Positions 23,781 to 37,012 of a stretch of DNA of 64,000 nt are shown piece after piece. Each line of letters opens with the position of its first letter. Within the stretch, counting starts at the first letter, position 1. A program made the position numbers and the translations under genes. The notes under the pieces are model-generated. The model was not told the DNA's origin, ran no database searches, and was given only the letters and a program-made list of their open reading frames with translations. Source of the DNA: Breviolum minutum Mf 1.05b.01 (taxonomy: Eukaryota; Sar; Dinophyceae; Suessiales; Symbiodiniaceae); contig DF239817.1 in NCBI GenBank assembly GCA_000507305.1, positions 2,168-66,167 on the forward strand, read 5' to 3'.

Positions 23781-26700
23781 TCTCCACTTACATCGAAAGC
23801 TGAGCAAAACTTGAAAGATTGAAACTTGAGAAGATCACTTCAAGGTCTCGTAATTTCACACCAAGGACCTGGACATGTTGAGCTGGCAGTGACGGCGTCA
23901 GGTCTCCCAACGCATCTCTCCGGCCGAAAATTTGATATGAGTTAAACAAACTGAACACAAACACGTTGCGACCTGAGGTCACATGTTTTCTGTGAGATTT
24001 GGGAAGCGACAGGCTCCGTTTCAGCGGTACATTTCTGTGAGCACTGCCAGCACTTCCACTTGGAGTGAATAGATGGGAAAATATCTGGACCAAATCTTCC
24101 ACTTGAAGTAATTTGTTTTGAAATTTTGAACAACATCTAGCAATGCAGCGCGTGTTGCAGTGTTTCGCTGGAACCTCCGGGAATTCCAAGAGCTAAAATC
24201 TGGAGGTTTGGGAGACTGCACGAAGTGATGGTCTTAGCGCACAAAGATGCCTGTTATCCAAATAATCCCAGCCGACCATGATGCTTTTCTACGAAGGCCC
24301 AAAGATCGTGGACCATGGCGATTGGTCGTTTGAAGCTCGAAGCCGTGGAACTTGTTTCGGGAGAGAAAGGGGAAACACCCGAAAACTCGAAACACCGGAT
24401 CTTTAGAATCCAGGTGTTACCACGCAGTCCAGTGAGTGCTTCCAGTGGGAGTTCTTCACTGAGTTTGGCTTTGCTGTGAAAGCACATTTGGACAAAGCTT
24501 GGATGAAATCGATGTATATCCACATAAGAATCTGGAAACATCAGGACAAAGTTGATTTAAACATTTGCATGGTGGAGTCTTTGATGTTCAAGGTGGCTCG
24601 TTTTCTTGGTTAGTTGGTGTTTGAGTTTGGTAGTCTACTACTCTTGAACATTTCCTTTCCTAGGATAGAAAACCCACCAACCTTCAGTTACAGAACTTTG
24701 CTACACAATTTCACCACTTTTTTGTCTTTTTGGAATTGTTCCAAAGGTAGCAACTGGATCGGGGGTGGATTGGAGGAGGACTTGTCTGGTTTGCAGGGAA
24801 ACTCAGGGTGGAAAAAAGCGCTCCAAGACTTGAAGCGATCCTTCCACCCATTTCCAGGTCCAGATCAGTGGCAGCGGCTGCAAGTGCTGAGGAGGTGGTT
24901 GGTGTGGTTGGAGTAATTTCCTGATAAATGAAAAGGGCAAACGAATAAAAACAGATGAAAACTGTTGAGCTGGCAAACAAGACAAGACGCTCAAAAATCT
25001 CTTGAAAGGCAAGCGAGGTTGTGTTTTTTAGGTTGAGAAGTGAACCCCAAAGTCTTCTTATCCAAGTTTCTGGGATGCGAACAGCAGGATGCTGGAGTAC
25101 GTTTCAGCCATTTGGAGGAGGCACCCCGTCGACCTGCTCCAAACATTTCGGCAGTTTGTTGCCTGGAAACTTTTCCATCAAACCCAAGGCGGCGGTGGCG
25201 TTTCGTAGCAGAGAATCATGGAGGTCCTTGTTGACTCAGATTCTTGGTCCCTATTTTTTTTTAAATTTGGAGCCACCTCGGAGCTTGAGATTCAGCTGGT
25301 TTGCTGCTGCTAAGGAATCACATTTGGTACCTCTTGTCGCGGGGGAGATCCCTTCATGTCACCAGCCCAGTCCCAGTTTTCATCGCTGCTCAGAACTTCA
25401 TCTCCTGAATCTTTGGACACTAAAAGACAGTGTCTAAGTCTACATGTATACAGCATAGCAATGCATAGCATGTATACAGTATAGACTTACTTAGGTTTGA
25501 CATCAATGATGCCAACATGCTTGAAATGACTCTTGGACCTTGTGGTGACAGGTGCTATTGCTTAATCAGTCACCTGTACGGGTCATCACGAATCTCCTGA
25601 TCTTTGAGAATCGCACCAAGGTGGGATCCGGTTGCAATAAACGATAAAACCCAAGTGTTTTCGTGTTTCAGGAGTTTCGGGAGAGGGGGGTTGCTGTTTT
25701 GGGGTCCTTATTGTCTTTGTTGTGGGATCATTGCCCTGTCTTTGAGCGCTGCCACCATCGATTGGTTGACAGCCACAGGCTGCGGCATTGTGTGCCTTGA
25801 ATGATTGGAACCCGAAGCAGCTTGGCCACGAAATCTGCGTTTTTTTCAAAAAGTGAGGAATGCACAGTGGCTCTGAGGCTTTCATCTGCAACTCTCATCC
25901 GTTGAGATGTGATGCAACTCATGTTGACACTGCAAAAGTCACAGCTGTGTCAATCTTGATAAGGCAACTACCCTTGTAAGGACCCAAGTCATGGTCAGAT
26001 TGGGAGATGGCAAATCATCACACAAAACTGCAGGATGACAAGTGAAACAAGGTTGACAGGTTGAGAAGAGTCTGGCCTTAGAAGAATGAGGTTAACTCTC
26101 TTCCTGGGTCTGCGCTTTCGTGAATTGGATGAGTCGGGCGACCCAATGACAGGTCCATTCCAGTCATTGTACATGAAACGCCTTGGAAATCGTGAGATTG
26201 ATCGATCACTCGATTGATTGTTGGTTTGATTGATTGATTGATTGATTGATTTATTGATTGACTGGTTGATTGACTGATTGATTGATTGATTGATTGCTTG
26301 ATTGCTCCATTTACTGATTTGACATTTGAAGCATTTTGGCTGATGTTTCAGCTGAATTCTCCAAAAAAGTTTCACAGATTTTGATGGTCGAATGTTCGAC
26401 CCAATGTTCACCTTCATGGAATGGATGAGGATTCGACAAAGCCTCGGTCTCTTACGCCCAGATCAGGACAAGCCGCAAGTTTTCCAATAGGGGTTACCAG
26501 GGTACCAACATTAGAGAGATAAAACTCAGATATCATGCGTAGCTGTTGAGAGTCTTGGCGTTTGTGACACGGTATAATCTATTAAAGAAGTATAATTATG
26601 GCAAACAGTATACTTGGAATTTTGATTTTAGCATTCCATGTTTCCTGAAAACAGGTATCTCTGATTTGTATTTTGCAGTTGGAAACAGGAAATGCAAGGA

Positions 26701-27215
26701 TGCCAGATGGTGAGGAATCTCAGGTTTGTCTTCGCTGTTCATCAACTCTTCAAATGTGATGGAAACGAAAATATCCAAAAAACTAAGAAGAGAGATTCTA
26801 GTGCTCCAAATATCCAGTGTCCAGAGGTGTTTAGACTTAGACCATTTTGAGAAACCGTTCATCCATCTAAGGTCATGGATTTCATCCATGCGGGATATTC
26901 GTGTTCGAACATGGTCCTTGGACCTTAAGGGGATGTGGTTGGACAGACTTCCAACCGGAGATTTTTTTCTGTTGGAATTTTCAATGGGGATCAACAAAAA
27001 AAGGTCTTTTCAGATTACGTAAAAACTCCCCGGAATCACCTGGCAAGATGAGACTTTAAAAAAAAAGTCACGGATTTTAGGGCTCCTTTTTTGGTTTTGA
27101 GACACTTGAGCATTTTTTAAACATATCTAACTGCTGACTGAGATCTGTTGGATGGATCCAGAGTGCAATGTAATTACTGGTGATTAGATCATTGTCATTT
27201 GTGAGATTGGTTGAG
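23781..27215. other. Repeat-bearing stretch with ambiguous exon-like pieces
   Basis: At 24748-24850 and 25090-25216 the + strand is open in several frames after AG|G sites, so short exons are possible, but the frame cannot be chosen. The - strand over 24803-24980 is also open and alanine-rich. A 17-base direct repeat (ACATGTATACAG...) lies at 25442-25458 and 25468-25484. The rest shows nothing I can support. Confidence 0.3.
26212..26307. repeat. GATT tetranucleotide microsatellite
   Basis: About twenty units of ATTG/GATT with a few substitutions. A - frame made of repeated SINQ comes from this repeat. Confidence 0.9.
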
Positions 27216-27299
27216 GCTCCAGCATTCTCTCCAGCGCAGTCGGGTGCATCAGTGGTACCACCACAGCTCTCTGACATCCCAGCAGCAGTTCTGCTCCCA
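27216..27299 (+). CDS. Isolated exon, Pro/Ala-rich
   Basis: After TTGAG|G the frame reads APAFSPAQSGASVVPPQLSD then IPAAVLLP to a GTGTGA donor, 28 codons in phase 0 at both ends. Composition and splice borders are good, but no neighbouring exon was tied to it and no family is recognised. Confidence 0.3.
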
Positions 27300-29310
27300 G
27301 TGTGAAGATGAAAAGGAATCAATGTTGTTTTGTTTATTGGTGGTAGACTCAGGCAGATGTACCGCAAAGCTGGCTTGTTGTTTTGGTTTGGTGTTTTTTT
27401 GATTCAAAAAAGACCCAGAAATTGTGATGAGATCTGTTGTTTTTTATTTCTACCTTCACCTTCAGAATTTGCCAGGCAACTGCCGCCAGATAGGAGCTTT
27501 GTTTCCAGATTGTTGGCCGAGTTCTCGGTGTTGTTGAGTTTTTTTTTTTGGCGCGGTGGACATGTGTAGGAAGTGTATGAATATCATGAAATAGCAACCT
27601 CAGAGCACGAAAATTACTGGATTCTGAGGAACAGGCAATGCAGTTCGTTACACGTTTGGTATGAAGCTCAGAAGTTGATTTTGATGAAATGATTTTAGGA
27701 TCTGGCAATGTTGAATGGAAAGAAATCAGGCAGCACAGCACACCAAGTGTACAGCATTTCAATGCCGCATTGATCTCTCAGCGCATCAGTGGCGACCGCA
27801 GCGACAACCACGGTTTTCGTCCGTCGACGCCATGCTGGCTGAAGTGCAAGTCACAGAGGCGGAGGCTCATGGAGACTAACTCCCAAGAGTTGTGGGTAGT
27901 TGGACCTTTTTTCAAGTGGCTTGAGTTTGTCTTGAATCGCCTGTGGCAAGGATTGGGAGGGACTTTTGAAGATCTTCTCTTGATCAGGTAAAGGAAATCG
28001 CTTAGCAAGGTTCATTCACCACCTTCAGAAATTTCTTTCAAGCTTTTGGCTCAGAGCAGCCTTTTTTGTAGTATGAGAGCCACGAAACTCACAACGTAGA
28101 GAGGAGTTCATCGACAGACCCAAGGATGCTTCAAACCCAAGCAGTCTGGACCGAACCACTTTATCTGCCTTTCACGAGTGCCAGGAATCTTCAATGTTCT
28201 TCAACCATGCAAAGTAATGACACAAGATACACATCCTTTTTTGTTGGAAGAGCACCAACCATGATGTATTCAGTATTGGCACCCGCAAGCATCTAGACTT
28301 TGAGTAATGCTGAAAGTAATGTTCTTGAAGAACTCCAGTGGCAGTGCTGGACTGTCAGTTTTATAGCCTTTTCAGAGAACCGTTGCTTGTTTGAGTGCGT
28401 TGAATTGGAAGGAACCAAGAATTGATCCCTCGAAGTTTTGTGAAGATGAAGATCTGTAGACTCTCAAGCTCAATCAGAGATCTTGAATTTTTTGTTTGCT
28501 CGCATGGTGCCATGGTGGCTGCGCTTGGTGCTGCTTGGTGTTGGACGTGCAGAGCGAGAGAGCTCCAACGTCGAGGGGGGCGCAGTCTCTTCGGAGAAAA
28601 TTTAGTGAGCTCATTGTACACGCCGGAATTTTGATGCGAATGCCAGTATGCCAAAACAGCCATATTTTCAGGGGCATTTTCCTTTTTACCATCGGCAGTT
28701 GTGGGTATCCATGTGAAGTTTCAGCACTTTAGCCATTTTCCATCTAGACTTTATCGGCCAGGCTCCCTTGTAACGGTTCCACGACAATCATCACTCTATG
28801 AGTGGAAGGAGGCTAAAAATCTTCACAAAGATGGCCCTTCCAGGGGTCCGGTCCACAAAATCAGCGATGCATCAACGCGAGATCCTGACATCCATTCGTC
28901 CATGAAATGCTGCACTAGTTGAGATGGGTAAAGATCCCATCAATCACAGTGTTTTTTAATCATCACCATTTCACTGCATCCAACAGACCGTGAATTCTGC
29001 ACACCCGTTCTTTGGCAGAGCCAAGGTGGAAAGTGCCTTTGACTTTTCCCAGGTCAGCTTTGCACAACCCGTGGCAGATGAAGAGTTTGAAGATGCATTT
29101 TATGAGTCTTGGGTACATAATTATTTCAAAAGAGTCAGGCTTATTCAGATTTATTCTATGTATATTTCTATGTATGTTTCCATGTATTCCCATCAACGAT
29201 TTGTGAAGGAGTCTCCCGTGTCACCTCAGGAATCGAATGCAGAGCGTGTTGAGGCCTCACCAGTGAATCCAATCGTTTCGTGGTCTTTTTGTTTCTTTCA
29301 GGATGAACAA

Positions 29311-29445
29311 TTATATGTATATAAATATATATATATATATATGTGGGGGGTGTACAATATATACTTGTATATATAATACACATCGATATCTATGTAAATA
29401 TATACAATCATATACTGGTATCTATATAAGATATATTATAAGGAG
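29311..29445. repeat. AT-rich block with (AT)n
   Basis: A run of AT dinucleotides at about 29322-29343 is followed by about 100 bases of A/T-dominated sequence with several TATATA words. Confidence 0.85.
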
Positions 29446-30718
29446 GAAATTCACCAGTTGGGATAATTGGGATGTTTAGATTTTCGTTGAAATATGAGGC
29501 AACCAGTTGCTACTTTCTTCGTTGGAAAAGTAAGGCCAGTAAGAGAGAAAAGTATGGAATCGGGTCGGAAGAGACCCAGAAGCAAAGTGGGTTCCCCATC
29601 ACTTGAGGGATTTGGTATCAACACATGCCTTTTTGCATAGTTTGGAGAGTGTTCTGTGTGTTCTTTGTTTTCTGTGTGTTCTGCGAACGAAATCGGATAC
29701 TGTAGTAGAATTCTCAGCACAACAATCCACCCTTCACGTGAGGAGCCGGCGGATGAATCTTGTTGTAGCCTGCGGAATGAGACAGCCTTGAGGGCATGTG
29801 TCTTGGGTCAGAGCCGAGTTTTATTTTAATTATAGTAGTTGACATGATGTTACATGCATCATAAGAATGACAGGTAATTGTGTTATGTTTGTTGTTTTTT
29901 GTGTGCATGGCTCAAAACTTTTGCCAGCAAAACAGCTGGATGATTGTAGTCCCAAGGTGCCAACAAGACGTCTCCAATCTCTGGTGGCAACACTCCTCCG
30001 TGACTGGCTAAAACACGGGTGTTTGTGATCCAAAGTTTATTCATTCCCAACAAAAATGGGCTAATTTGCATCTATTTGCGTATAACATGTTGATTTGGCT
30101 TGTAATTTGAACAGCACGGTTACATGTATGGCATCAATTTTGATATTTGTAGATTGCAGTTTTTGTGAAGCCTTCAAAGAGCAACCCTCCCAAGGCTGCT
30201 TCTGGTGGTCTCACATGCTCCGAAAACAATTCTCTATGCAGCTGAAAGTGCTGCTATGAATGCAATGTGGTGTGCAGATCGAGGAGAGGATGGACGTTTG
30301 TTGCTGTCTTGTGTTCGGCATCCATGGCAGAGCTTCCGCTACATATGTTGAGTTGCTTGGAGTTGTGTTTCTAATGAGAGCAACGAGGATATCCTTTTGT
30401 GCTGGATGAACGAGAAGCATCTTTAATTTCTAGCAGAGTCGAGGCACAGTCTGGAGAGAAGCCAATGAAGCGTGACTGAAAATGTGTCAAAGGATCAAGA
30501 TTGGATTTGACATCTAGTTTCCTCCTTGAGCATTTTTATTGACCGATCCTCATATTCTAACCTTGAAATCATGAACATCCAAATGGTAGCGTTGCTCTGA
30601 GCGCTGTCCGTAGGTGATTCCCCACTGGCTGCAGAGATGTCGGGCAGAAGGGATACCATGGATGCTATGGCTGGTTGCTTGGAAGCGAATTTTTGGCGAG
30701 AGTTTTGAGACTTCTCTT

Positions 30719-30784
30719 GAAGAAGAAGAAGAAGGAGAAGGAGAAGGAGAAGAAGAAGAAGAAGAGGAGGAGGAAGAAGAAGAA
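30719..30784. repeat. GAA/GGA purine microsatellite
   Basis: Pure purine run of GAA with GGA interruptions. It gives poly-Glu on + and poly-Phe/Leu on -, so reading frames through it are not evidence for a protein. Confidence 0.9.
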
Positions 30785-30886
30785 TTCGATGTTTTTGGTT
30801 TGTCCTGGGCTTTTTAACGCTTTGGTCCTGTTGTCTTCGACTTTTGCAGTCTGTCCCAAAAGCACGGTCTTTAGATCGGACACTTC

Positions 30887-31150
30887 ATGACTGAGCCTCA
30901 TGAGCCTAAGGATTCCGATGCATTTCTTGTAGCACAGGAGGATGACTTTGACTCCGTCGGGCATGTTGGGGCCTTAAAACATCTGATTTTTTTGGCACAC
31001 GTGGTAGACAAAAGTGAGGAGGTACTTGACATGTACGAACAATCTTGTGAACAATCTTGCGAAGAAAATCTTCGTAAAGTCAGTATCAATCCTAAATCTT
31101 TGGGATCCATGTCGTGGGTTCAGACTCAACCTGTAGATATTCTCAAATAA
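30887..31150 (+). CDS. Possible exon, acidic, unrecognised
   Basis: An 87-codon open frame reads EPHEPKDSDAFLVAQEDDFD, later LIFLAHVVDKSEEVLDMYEQ and CEQSCEENLRKV, ending in a stop at 31148. Residue use looks like a real soluble helical protein. No clear acceptor was placed and the - strand is also open over part of it, so the strand is not fully settled. Confidence 0.3.
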   Translation: MTEPHEPKDSDAFLVAQEDDFDSVGHVGALKHLIFLAHVVDKSEEVLDMYEQSCEQSCEENLRKVSINPKSLGSMSWVQTQPVDILK

Positions 31151-32135
31151 GTGAGGCCCACAAGACATTGGAAGGGTCGACATCACTGTATTAGAATGAT
31201 TACTGTATAATCGAATGATTATAATTAGTGAATACAGCTTCTCCATTTTATTATATTTTATTTCAATCATTTTTTAATTTTAAGGTCACAAAACAATTCA
31301 ATTGACACCATATATTGGGTTGTCCCTTTTCGCAGAAATCGTTTTTTTGATCGTTTTTCCGGGAAAAGGCATCACCTTCAGTGATGATTCTTGGGGTCAC
31401 TGGGAACGGAGACTACCCAAAGATCACCTAAGCTCACCTGGTTGACCAAGGTTATTGGGGAGTTCGCCCAGGCTGAGACTCAGATCATGCTGACGTCAGA
31501 AGTGTCCCATTTCGTGGTCGGGGCACTCAGATAGTGTGGACGTATTTTGGGACGTTCCCCTCCTCCCAGTAACAGTCTCTACCAGGTTTGAAGATTTCAT
31601 TTTTAGGCAGGGGATTCCTATTAACCTTCAGTCGCCACTGTTAAAGGGTGGGGGAGCATCCAAAGGGTCCAAAGACATATATTTACATACATGTACATAT
31701 GCTATGTCCCCAGTCAAGTTGCATCTCATATTTGATGTGGAATTTAATGTGAAATTCTTCGCGGAGTCTCGATGATGTATTTCTTTATGATCGCTCTTGT
31801 TATCCCAGTAGATGGAATATAATATATGTTCCACAATGTAGATATTACGATATATATGGGAAGATTGTAAAGATACACCATGCCAACAAGTAGTGTTGCA
31901 TGAATATATCTTTGGGTCACAAACGTCTGGATTGCACTCCCTGGGGACTGCCTTTGATGCTAGGATCCGAAGACACCCTGGGATGATGGCAACATAGGTG
32001 TGATGCTTCTTCGATGTGCCTCGGAGATAAACTCCAAAACATGGCGATCTCACAGGACCTGACCATCAATCACTGAAGCACCGAATCCAATGAACACGAT
32101 GCTTACTGACCTCTTTGTGTTGCACTTGGTGCAAG
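31151..32135. other. Gene-free, AT-rich
   Basis: Apart from ATATAT-rich patches around 31675-31860 I see no exon or other element here. Confidence 0.4.
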
Positions 32136-32296
32136 GCAGTGAGTGGACGATTTCGCTGATGGAGAGGGTCAGGAAAGAATGCCTCGCGGAACAGAAACAA
32201 GATGAAGACACCCTGGAGAAACTGCTTCATTCAGAGGGGTACGAGGACATCTGCGATTTGAATCGTTGCATCTTTTGGTCAAACAACCTTTCCAGG
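32136..32296 (+). CDS. Exon of an unrecognised protein
   Basis: After GCAAG|G the frame reads SEWTISLMERVRKECLAEQK, then QDEDTLEKLLHSEGYEDI and CDLNRCIFWSNNLS, to a GC donor (GCAGGT). It looks like a charged alpha-helical segment. A further coding-like piece lies near 32870-32980. Either could be an upstream exon of the TPR gene that follows, but I could not connect them. Confidence 0.35.
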
Positions 32297-33180
32297 CAGG
32301 TCGATTGCAAGTAGTACTATTCCCTGGCGCAAACCTTTCGTATTGCTTACACAGGTGAACACCTCGATTTTAAGTACCTGAAAGTGTTGGTCACACAGTG
32401 GAAAACTTCGGCATGACGGAAAACCAAAATTTCTGTATTTTTCAAGTTTATCACTGCTTCTCCTTAACCTTTGAGCTTATTTCGTGAATTTCGGTGGACA
32501 CTTGTGGCAATTAGCTATGTCAGGAGCAAGGTTTGTTGAAGAAACTACCGCCACAGACGTTGAATTCCATAGGGCATAACCAGATCTACGGACCCAATTC
32601 TTCAATGCAGCCGGTTCCTTGCCCGCAAGAAGCGAAGGAAAAAAGGCATGTCGTTTTTGTTGTCCCTTTTTGCAAAAATGGGGAAGCTTTGACTTAGTTT
32701 TTAGGGTGATCTGTGATTTGAAAGATTTGGAGTTGGTGAATTCAGAGTTTGTGTAATTAGGCTTTTCACTCCACTTGAAGATAGGTGGAAACGAATGGAA
32801 CGCTTTCGTTTTGTTCGGCGTTTCAGTTGAGGTCATTCACCTCAACCAGCTGCCTTTTCCAATCCGCAATCACACCATCTCGGCAGCTTTCCGAGCTCAT
32901 TGTGATCGAAGTCCTGGTAGAGAAGTGAATTTGACAGCAACTTTGACGGCAGACGACCCTAAGAAACAACAACAAGGTTGAGATGAACAAGGTAAACTTC
33001 AGGACTTTTTGGTAAGGAACGTCTGAAGTTCTAGCTTCAAAACTTAAGAACTCCCAGAAAGGTTAGAACCTTAAGACTTTTAGACTATGTTTTGAAGTTG
33101 GTGGTTTCTTCCGTCTTTCTTTGCATTTGAAGTGGGAAACATTTTGCCCCACTTTTGTCATGGCTTCCTACTAACTTCAG

Positions 33181-34447
33181 GTACTTCGCAATGCCTTTGA
33201 GAGTAGCACCTTTGCCATGGCTTCCACAGATTTTCGGGAAGCCGGAACTTCCAGGTGGCCTGAAACGATGGGGGAAATATCTCGGGCTTCACCGAGGTTG
33301 GGTGGTTGGGATGCAAAGACGCCAGACGTGGCTGCCAGGCATGCTTTTCTGATGGCAAAGAGGCTATCGGAGCAACATCGTTTCCAAGAAACCGAAGACT
33401 TGCTGCGCTGGGCCGTGGATGGCTTGCGTACAGAAGTTGGGGAACACAAAATCGTTGCTGGGATGGCATTCAGGCGGCTAAAGCTAATTTGTGATGTCCT
33501 GACCATTCCGGACCTATATACTATATATTGCTTATGACTGCCCAGGACACTCTCGTTGGCAAAGCTGTGTTGGCGTCACTCGGAATTTGCCAATTTGAGT
33601 TGGACTTTGCTGCAAAATCAGAGCATCCCTTTGCGTCAGTTTGTAGCTGTTAGAAAATACGGCCAAGGAAGTTTCTGGGGGGCATCAACCGCAGCGACGA
33701 TTCACTGCAGCTCTATGAAAGCATTATTTCAGCTGGCACCAAAGTGCTGGGTTCTCACAATCCAGTGCCAAAGCTGAAAAGGACTTTCAGCATGAGAGTA
33801 AGGTGCCAGATTACATCAAATTAGCGTGTAAGACAAAATCCATTGACGTGTCAATAGTGTAACCTTTGGAAATTTGGGGACATGCATATTTTCAATCTAA
33901 TATTCACCATGTGTTTGTGTTTTCAGCCAAATCTGCACACCTGGACATCTCTGAGATCTTGATCGAATGGCACGAAATTTTGGCAACGTTGCTTCAGACC
34001 CATGGCCGCCTCCACGAGGCTGCAGGTGCTCATCGGCCGGGATCTGGCAGGGGGATGGATGGCAAGTTGGACCGGATCCAATTTTTGCATCTGAAAATGG
34101 TGAAAAGTCACAAGTCACAAGTCGCACTTTGACAAATTTGTGCACATCCAAAATTTGACCATGACCTACTCAGAGATCAAATTTTGGTGTGAAAATCTGT
34201 TCGTTGGAGGGTTGTGTTGTCCAAATGAAAGCTGAATTGCCAGGTTCCCTACGACAAGTGGTTCGTGGACTTCGGAGATGGAAGGAAGAGGTGAAGGTGA
34301 GACAAATCGCTCAGAAGCTTCGGTGGGTACTCTTGCTCAATGGCACCTTGGATGAAGGCAGATATTCTGAATGGCAAATGAGGTCGAATACTCGTGGAAA
34401 ACGAAGAAAACACAACATCACAGGATTCATACCTACACACAATTAAT

Positions 34448-34502
<55 letters not shown>

Positions 34503-37012
34503 CATTCATACTATTATTCTTTGGATTTTAGCTGCTTAGTTTGACTGGTTCCATGCAAGTCGAGGCACTAGAGTGGAGGGCATCGATGAATTGATCAACG
34601 AGACAGTGTCGCAGCTTGGAAGCAGTGAAGGTAACAAGATTTGGTAAAATGTGCAATGACAGACATAGTGACAAATAGATTAGAGTTTTTTTTCTCCCCA
34701 AAAAATGTCTTTAATCACATTGACATTTACATTGAAAATCATTGAAGTTGGGTTGCGGAAGTTGAGTGCTGAGTCGGCTCGGCAGGAATTTGCCTGATGC
34801 CGTGGACAGCATCGCCAGACAAAGACTGGTGAAAGCCAATGAGATTCTTGTCATACAATGTAGCACTGTTTAGAGACAAAATCTGGTTAATCAGTTGTGA
34901 GAGATGAACAACTGTAGCTGTACTTAGTGGTATATTCATTGTATCATAGTGGTTGGCTGGATTTTGTCCATCATCCAAAAATGCATCTAAACTGGAGGTG
35001 ATCTTTTCTATTTTTGCTTGTATGGTATTGCGAACAAGACCAACAACTTTTCCAAAATCATTCATGTTGGATAAGGAGATCAACCAACTTGGGCTTGGAG
35101 AACAACTTAAACCAAGCCGAACATGTTCTAAAACGCGCAATTGAGAAGGCGAGTTTGGCCAGGCACTTAGTACCGACATGGGGTGACACTTGGGGACAAC
35201 TCGGTGGTTTGAGGGATAGAGATGCTCTCGTTGATCTCTGGGTGCATCAGTGGTTTCCAAGGTTTTGCCCATCACAGATCCTGACCTCTTGATGACGCGC
35301 CTGAACCTAGGACAGCGGAAGTGTTCCGAAATGTTGCATAGAGCGACTGTTGATGGACAAATTTCACTTCATTAGTTGAAATTATACATATTCCATGAAT
35401 GACAGTGAAATAATTCTTCCAACTGGTCAACAAGTTTCAACGTTTTTGAAGATCAACGCCAGACGGTGAGGAACTTTGAAGCAACGCATGGGCAGGCAGC
35501 AAGAGGCATTGATCCAGTTTGAGGTAACTTGGCAAGTTGGAGACCCACACCAGATGCAATCATACCGTTGATGACAACTCGCTTCACTAGTCCGGGTTGA
35601 AATTGAAATCCTGTAAAATGATATGATGTGAAAACCGTAACAGTTTGGTGCAAGGATTTCGGCAAACCAACTCACCATCAACAGTATACCACCCAAAAGC
35701 CTACCATTTCCGGGACCATTTCCTGTCTTGGCCATGTGGCTCCACTCAGGAAGTGTATCATGTGCAGGCCAATACCCTGGGACCGGAACATCAGGATAGC
35801 ATCTCCACTTCAAAGGCGATTGTGAGCGTTGAGCTTGGAACAGGACCCTCTTGGCCATGATGGAATTCGGATGTTTCGGGTGTTTTTTTTTCTATTTTCT
35901 GATGTTCCTTGGGGATGTGGAAAATGTGGACCTCAGTTTGATGCAAACATGTTGACCAGGGTTGGAGGATTGTTGTAATTTTCTCCGCTTCAAAGGACAC
36001 CACAACTTGCATGTGCGATACACCAAAGCTATGCATAAGCTAAACGCTGCGACCGCGCGTCTCTTGGACAAAGTTCCCTTTGCGGTTGTGCAGGAAGAGC
36101 TACAGGGTGTTCGGGTTTGGCGACACTTGCTAGACTTGTGCAAGTTAACAGACATGCTTTGAGAGTGACGCGATCAGAGTGCTTAGAAGAATGTAGCAAT
36201 GTTGCCTGAATTGATACATAATTACTTGTCACTCATTATCAACACACCCCTCGATGAAATGGGACTTCGACTGAGGTTTTTTGGAACGTACCAAGTGGAC
36301 ACATGGCCGTAATGACAAGAGTGCGCTTTGGTTGAAGCTGGTGATGAAACGCCACAGAGTGTTAGCTTCAAGAGGAGCTTCTTTAAAGCGGTTTTCGCGA
36401 TGTTTTCTCTTTTGCAATGATTTCTCCAATGCTTCCTCCATTGTTCAGCATAAGATGAGATGTATCTCCAAATCCAGCAACAACGTTCGACTTAACCCCC
36501 CCCCCCCCCCAAATTTTCCGAAACCTTGCGAAACCTGTGAAACGTGCGACTTGAGCTTTCCCGTCTTGGTAGTGAGGTGCCCAACTTATTGATGGTTGCC
36601 CAAAAAGCTGAGAGGAAATTGGGGAAGCATAGCCAGGTGCCACGCTGGAAAATTGGTCATGTGTCTGAGTTGACGCTGGTCCGGCACCATTCGGGTGAAC
36701 TTCCAACCTTTGAGTATATGAGAAATCCAGAGTTCCAGTAGGGAAGAATTGTTTTTCCAGCCAAAGATCCTCAACCTGGCCAGGCCATCCTGAAGGCAAA
36801 ATTTAGTGTGGCCACAGCTTTAGCCCGCCAGGCGAGGAAAAGTTGGATTTTCAGGTGATTCTTTCTTTGTAATTCGCATTTTTCTTGTTGTGGCTTCTGG
36901 CCTTTTGATGCCGCAGATGTCAACTGCCAGGAACGAAGCAGTGAAGCTTTTCCTCTTTGGCGGACGGTTCTACAAGATCAGCTACGGTGTCTCGGTGGAA
37001 AAAAAGATCTGA
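33181..37012 (+). CDS. TPR repeat protein, kinesin-light-chain-like repeats
   Basis: Probable cytosolic protein-interaction scaffold built of tetratricopeptide repeats. Exons at 33181-33453, 33546-33622 and 33668-33797 join in frame. They read RHAFLMAKRLSEQHRFQETE, GEHKIDTLVGKAVLASLGI and SLQLYESIISAGTKVLGSHN. The last resembles the A-x-x-LYE...LG-x-xHP pattern of the kinesin light chain type. Later pieces fit the same repeat: ILATLLQTHGRLHEA (about 33928-34018), VRQIAQKLRWVLLLNGTLDE (34210-34357), LENNLNQAEHVLKRAIEKA (about 35075-35160), EVYHVQANTLGPEHQDS (from 35750), LLMVAQKAERKLGKHSQ (36577-36636) and AILKAKFSVATALARQ (36784-36831). A last exon from 36917 stops at 37010. Most acceptors are AG|G and donors include GT and GC. 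The middle exons are not all linked. The start codon is not placed; ATG at 33217 is only a candidate. Confidence 0.55.
34450..34502. repeat. GATA microsatellite
   Basis: About thirteen perfect GATA units lie in an intron of the TPR gene. Confidence 0.95.
36496..36510. repeat. Fifteen-base C homopolymer
   Basis: An uninterrupted C run of fifteen bases in an intron of the TPR gene. The length may be unreliable in assembly. Confidence 0.9.

Larger units (their letters stand above)
27300..30886. other. Sparse region with scattered exon candidates
   Basis: Weak candidates: 28988-29136, where the frame reads ESAFDFSQVSFAQPVADEEF then EDAFYESW after an AAG|G near 29028; and about 30615-30700, reading SPLAAEMSGRRDTMDAMAG. 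Neither could be linked to a complete gene. The remainder is AT-rich or repetitive. Confidence 0.25.

Noticed and set aside
26335..26360. GCATTTTGGCTGATG, similar to the spliced leader
   Set aside because: Only about 13 of 17 positions match and the 3' end differs; expected by chance.
26000..26417. Long - frame with repeated SINQ
   Set aside because: The core is the GATT microsatellite; there are no splice sites or coding content outside it.
30665..30964. - frame ending in poly-Phe/Leu
   Set aside because: Half of it is the purine microsatellite read backward. The other half looks mildly coding, but the overlapping + frame is equally good, so no - gene is claimed.
31628..32053. 141-codon - frame
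   Set aside because: It runs through AT-rich repeat-like DNA, and composition follows the repeat. No supporting motif.
34739..35275. 178-codon - frame over the TPR gene
   Set aside because: It runs antisense to TPR-like exons and shows no splice or domain signal; treated as a shadow.
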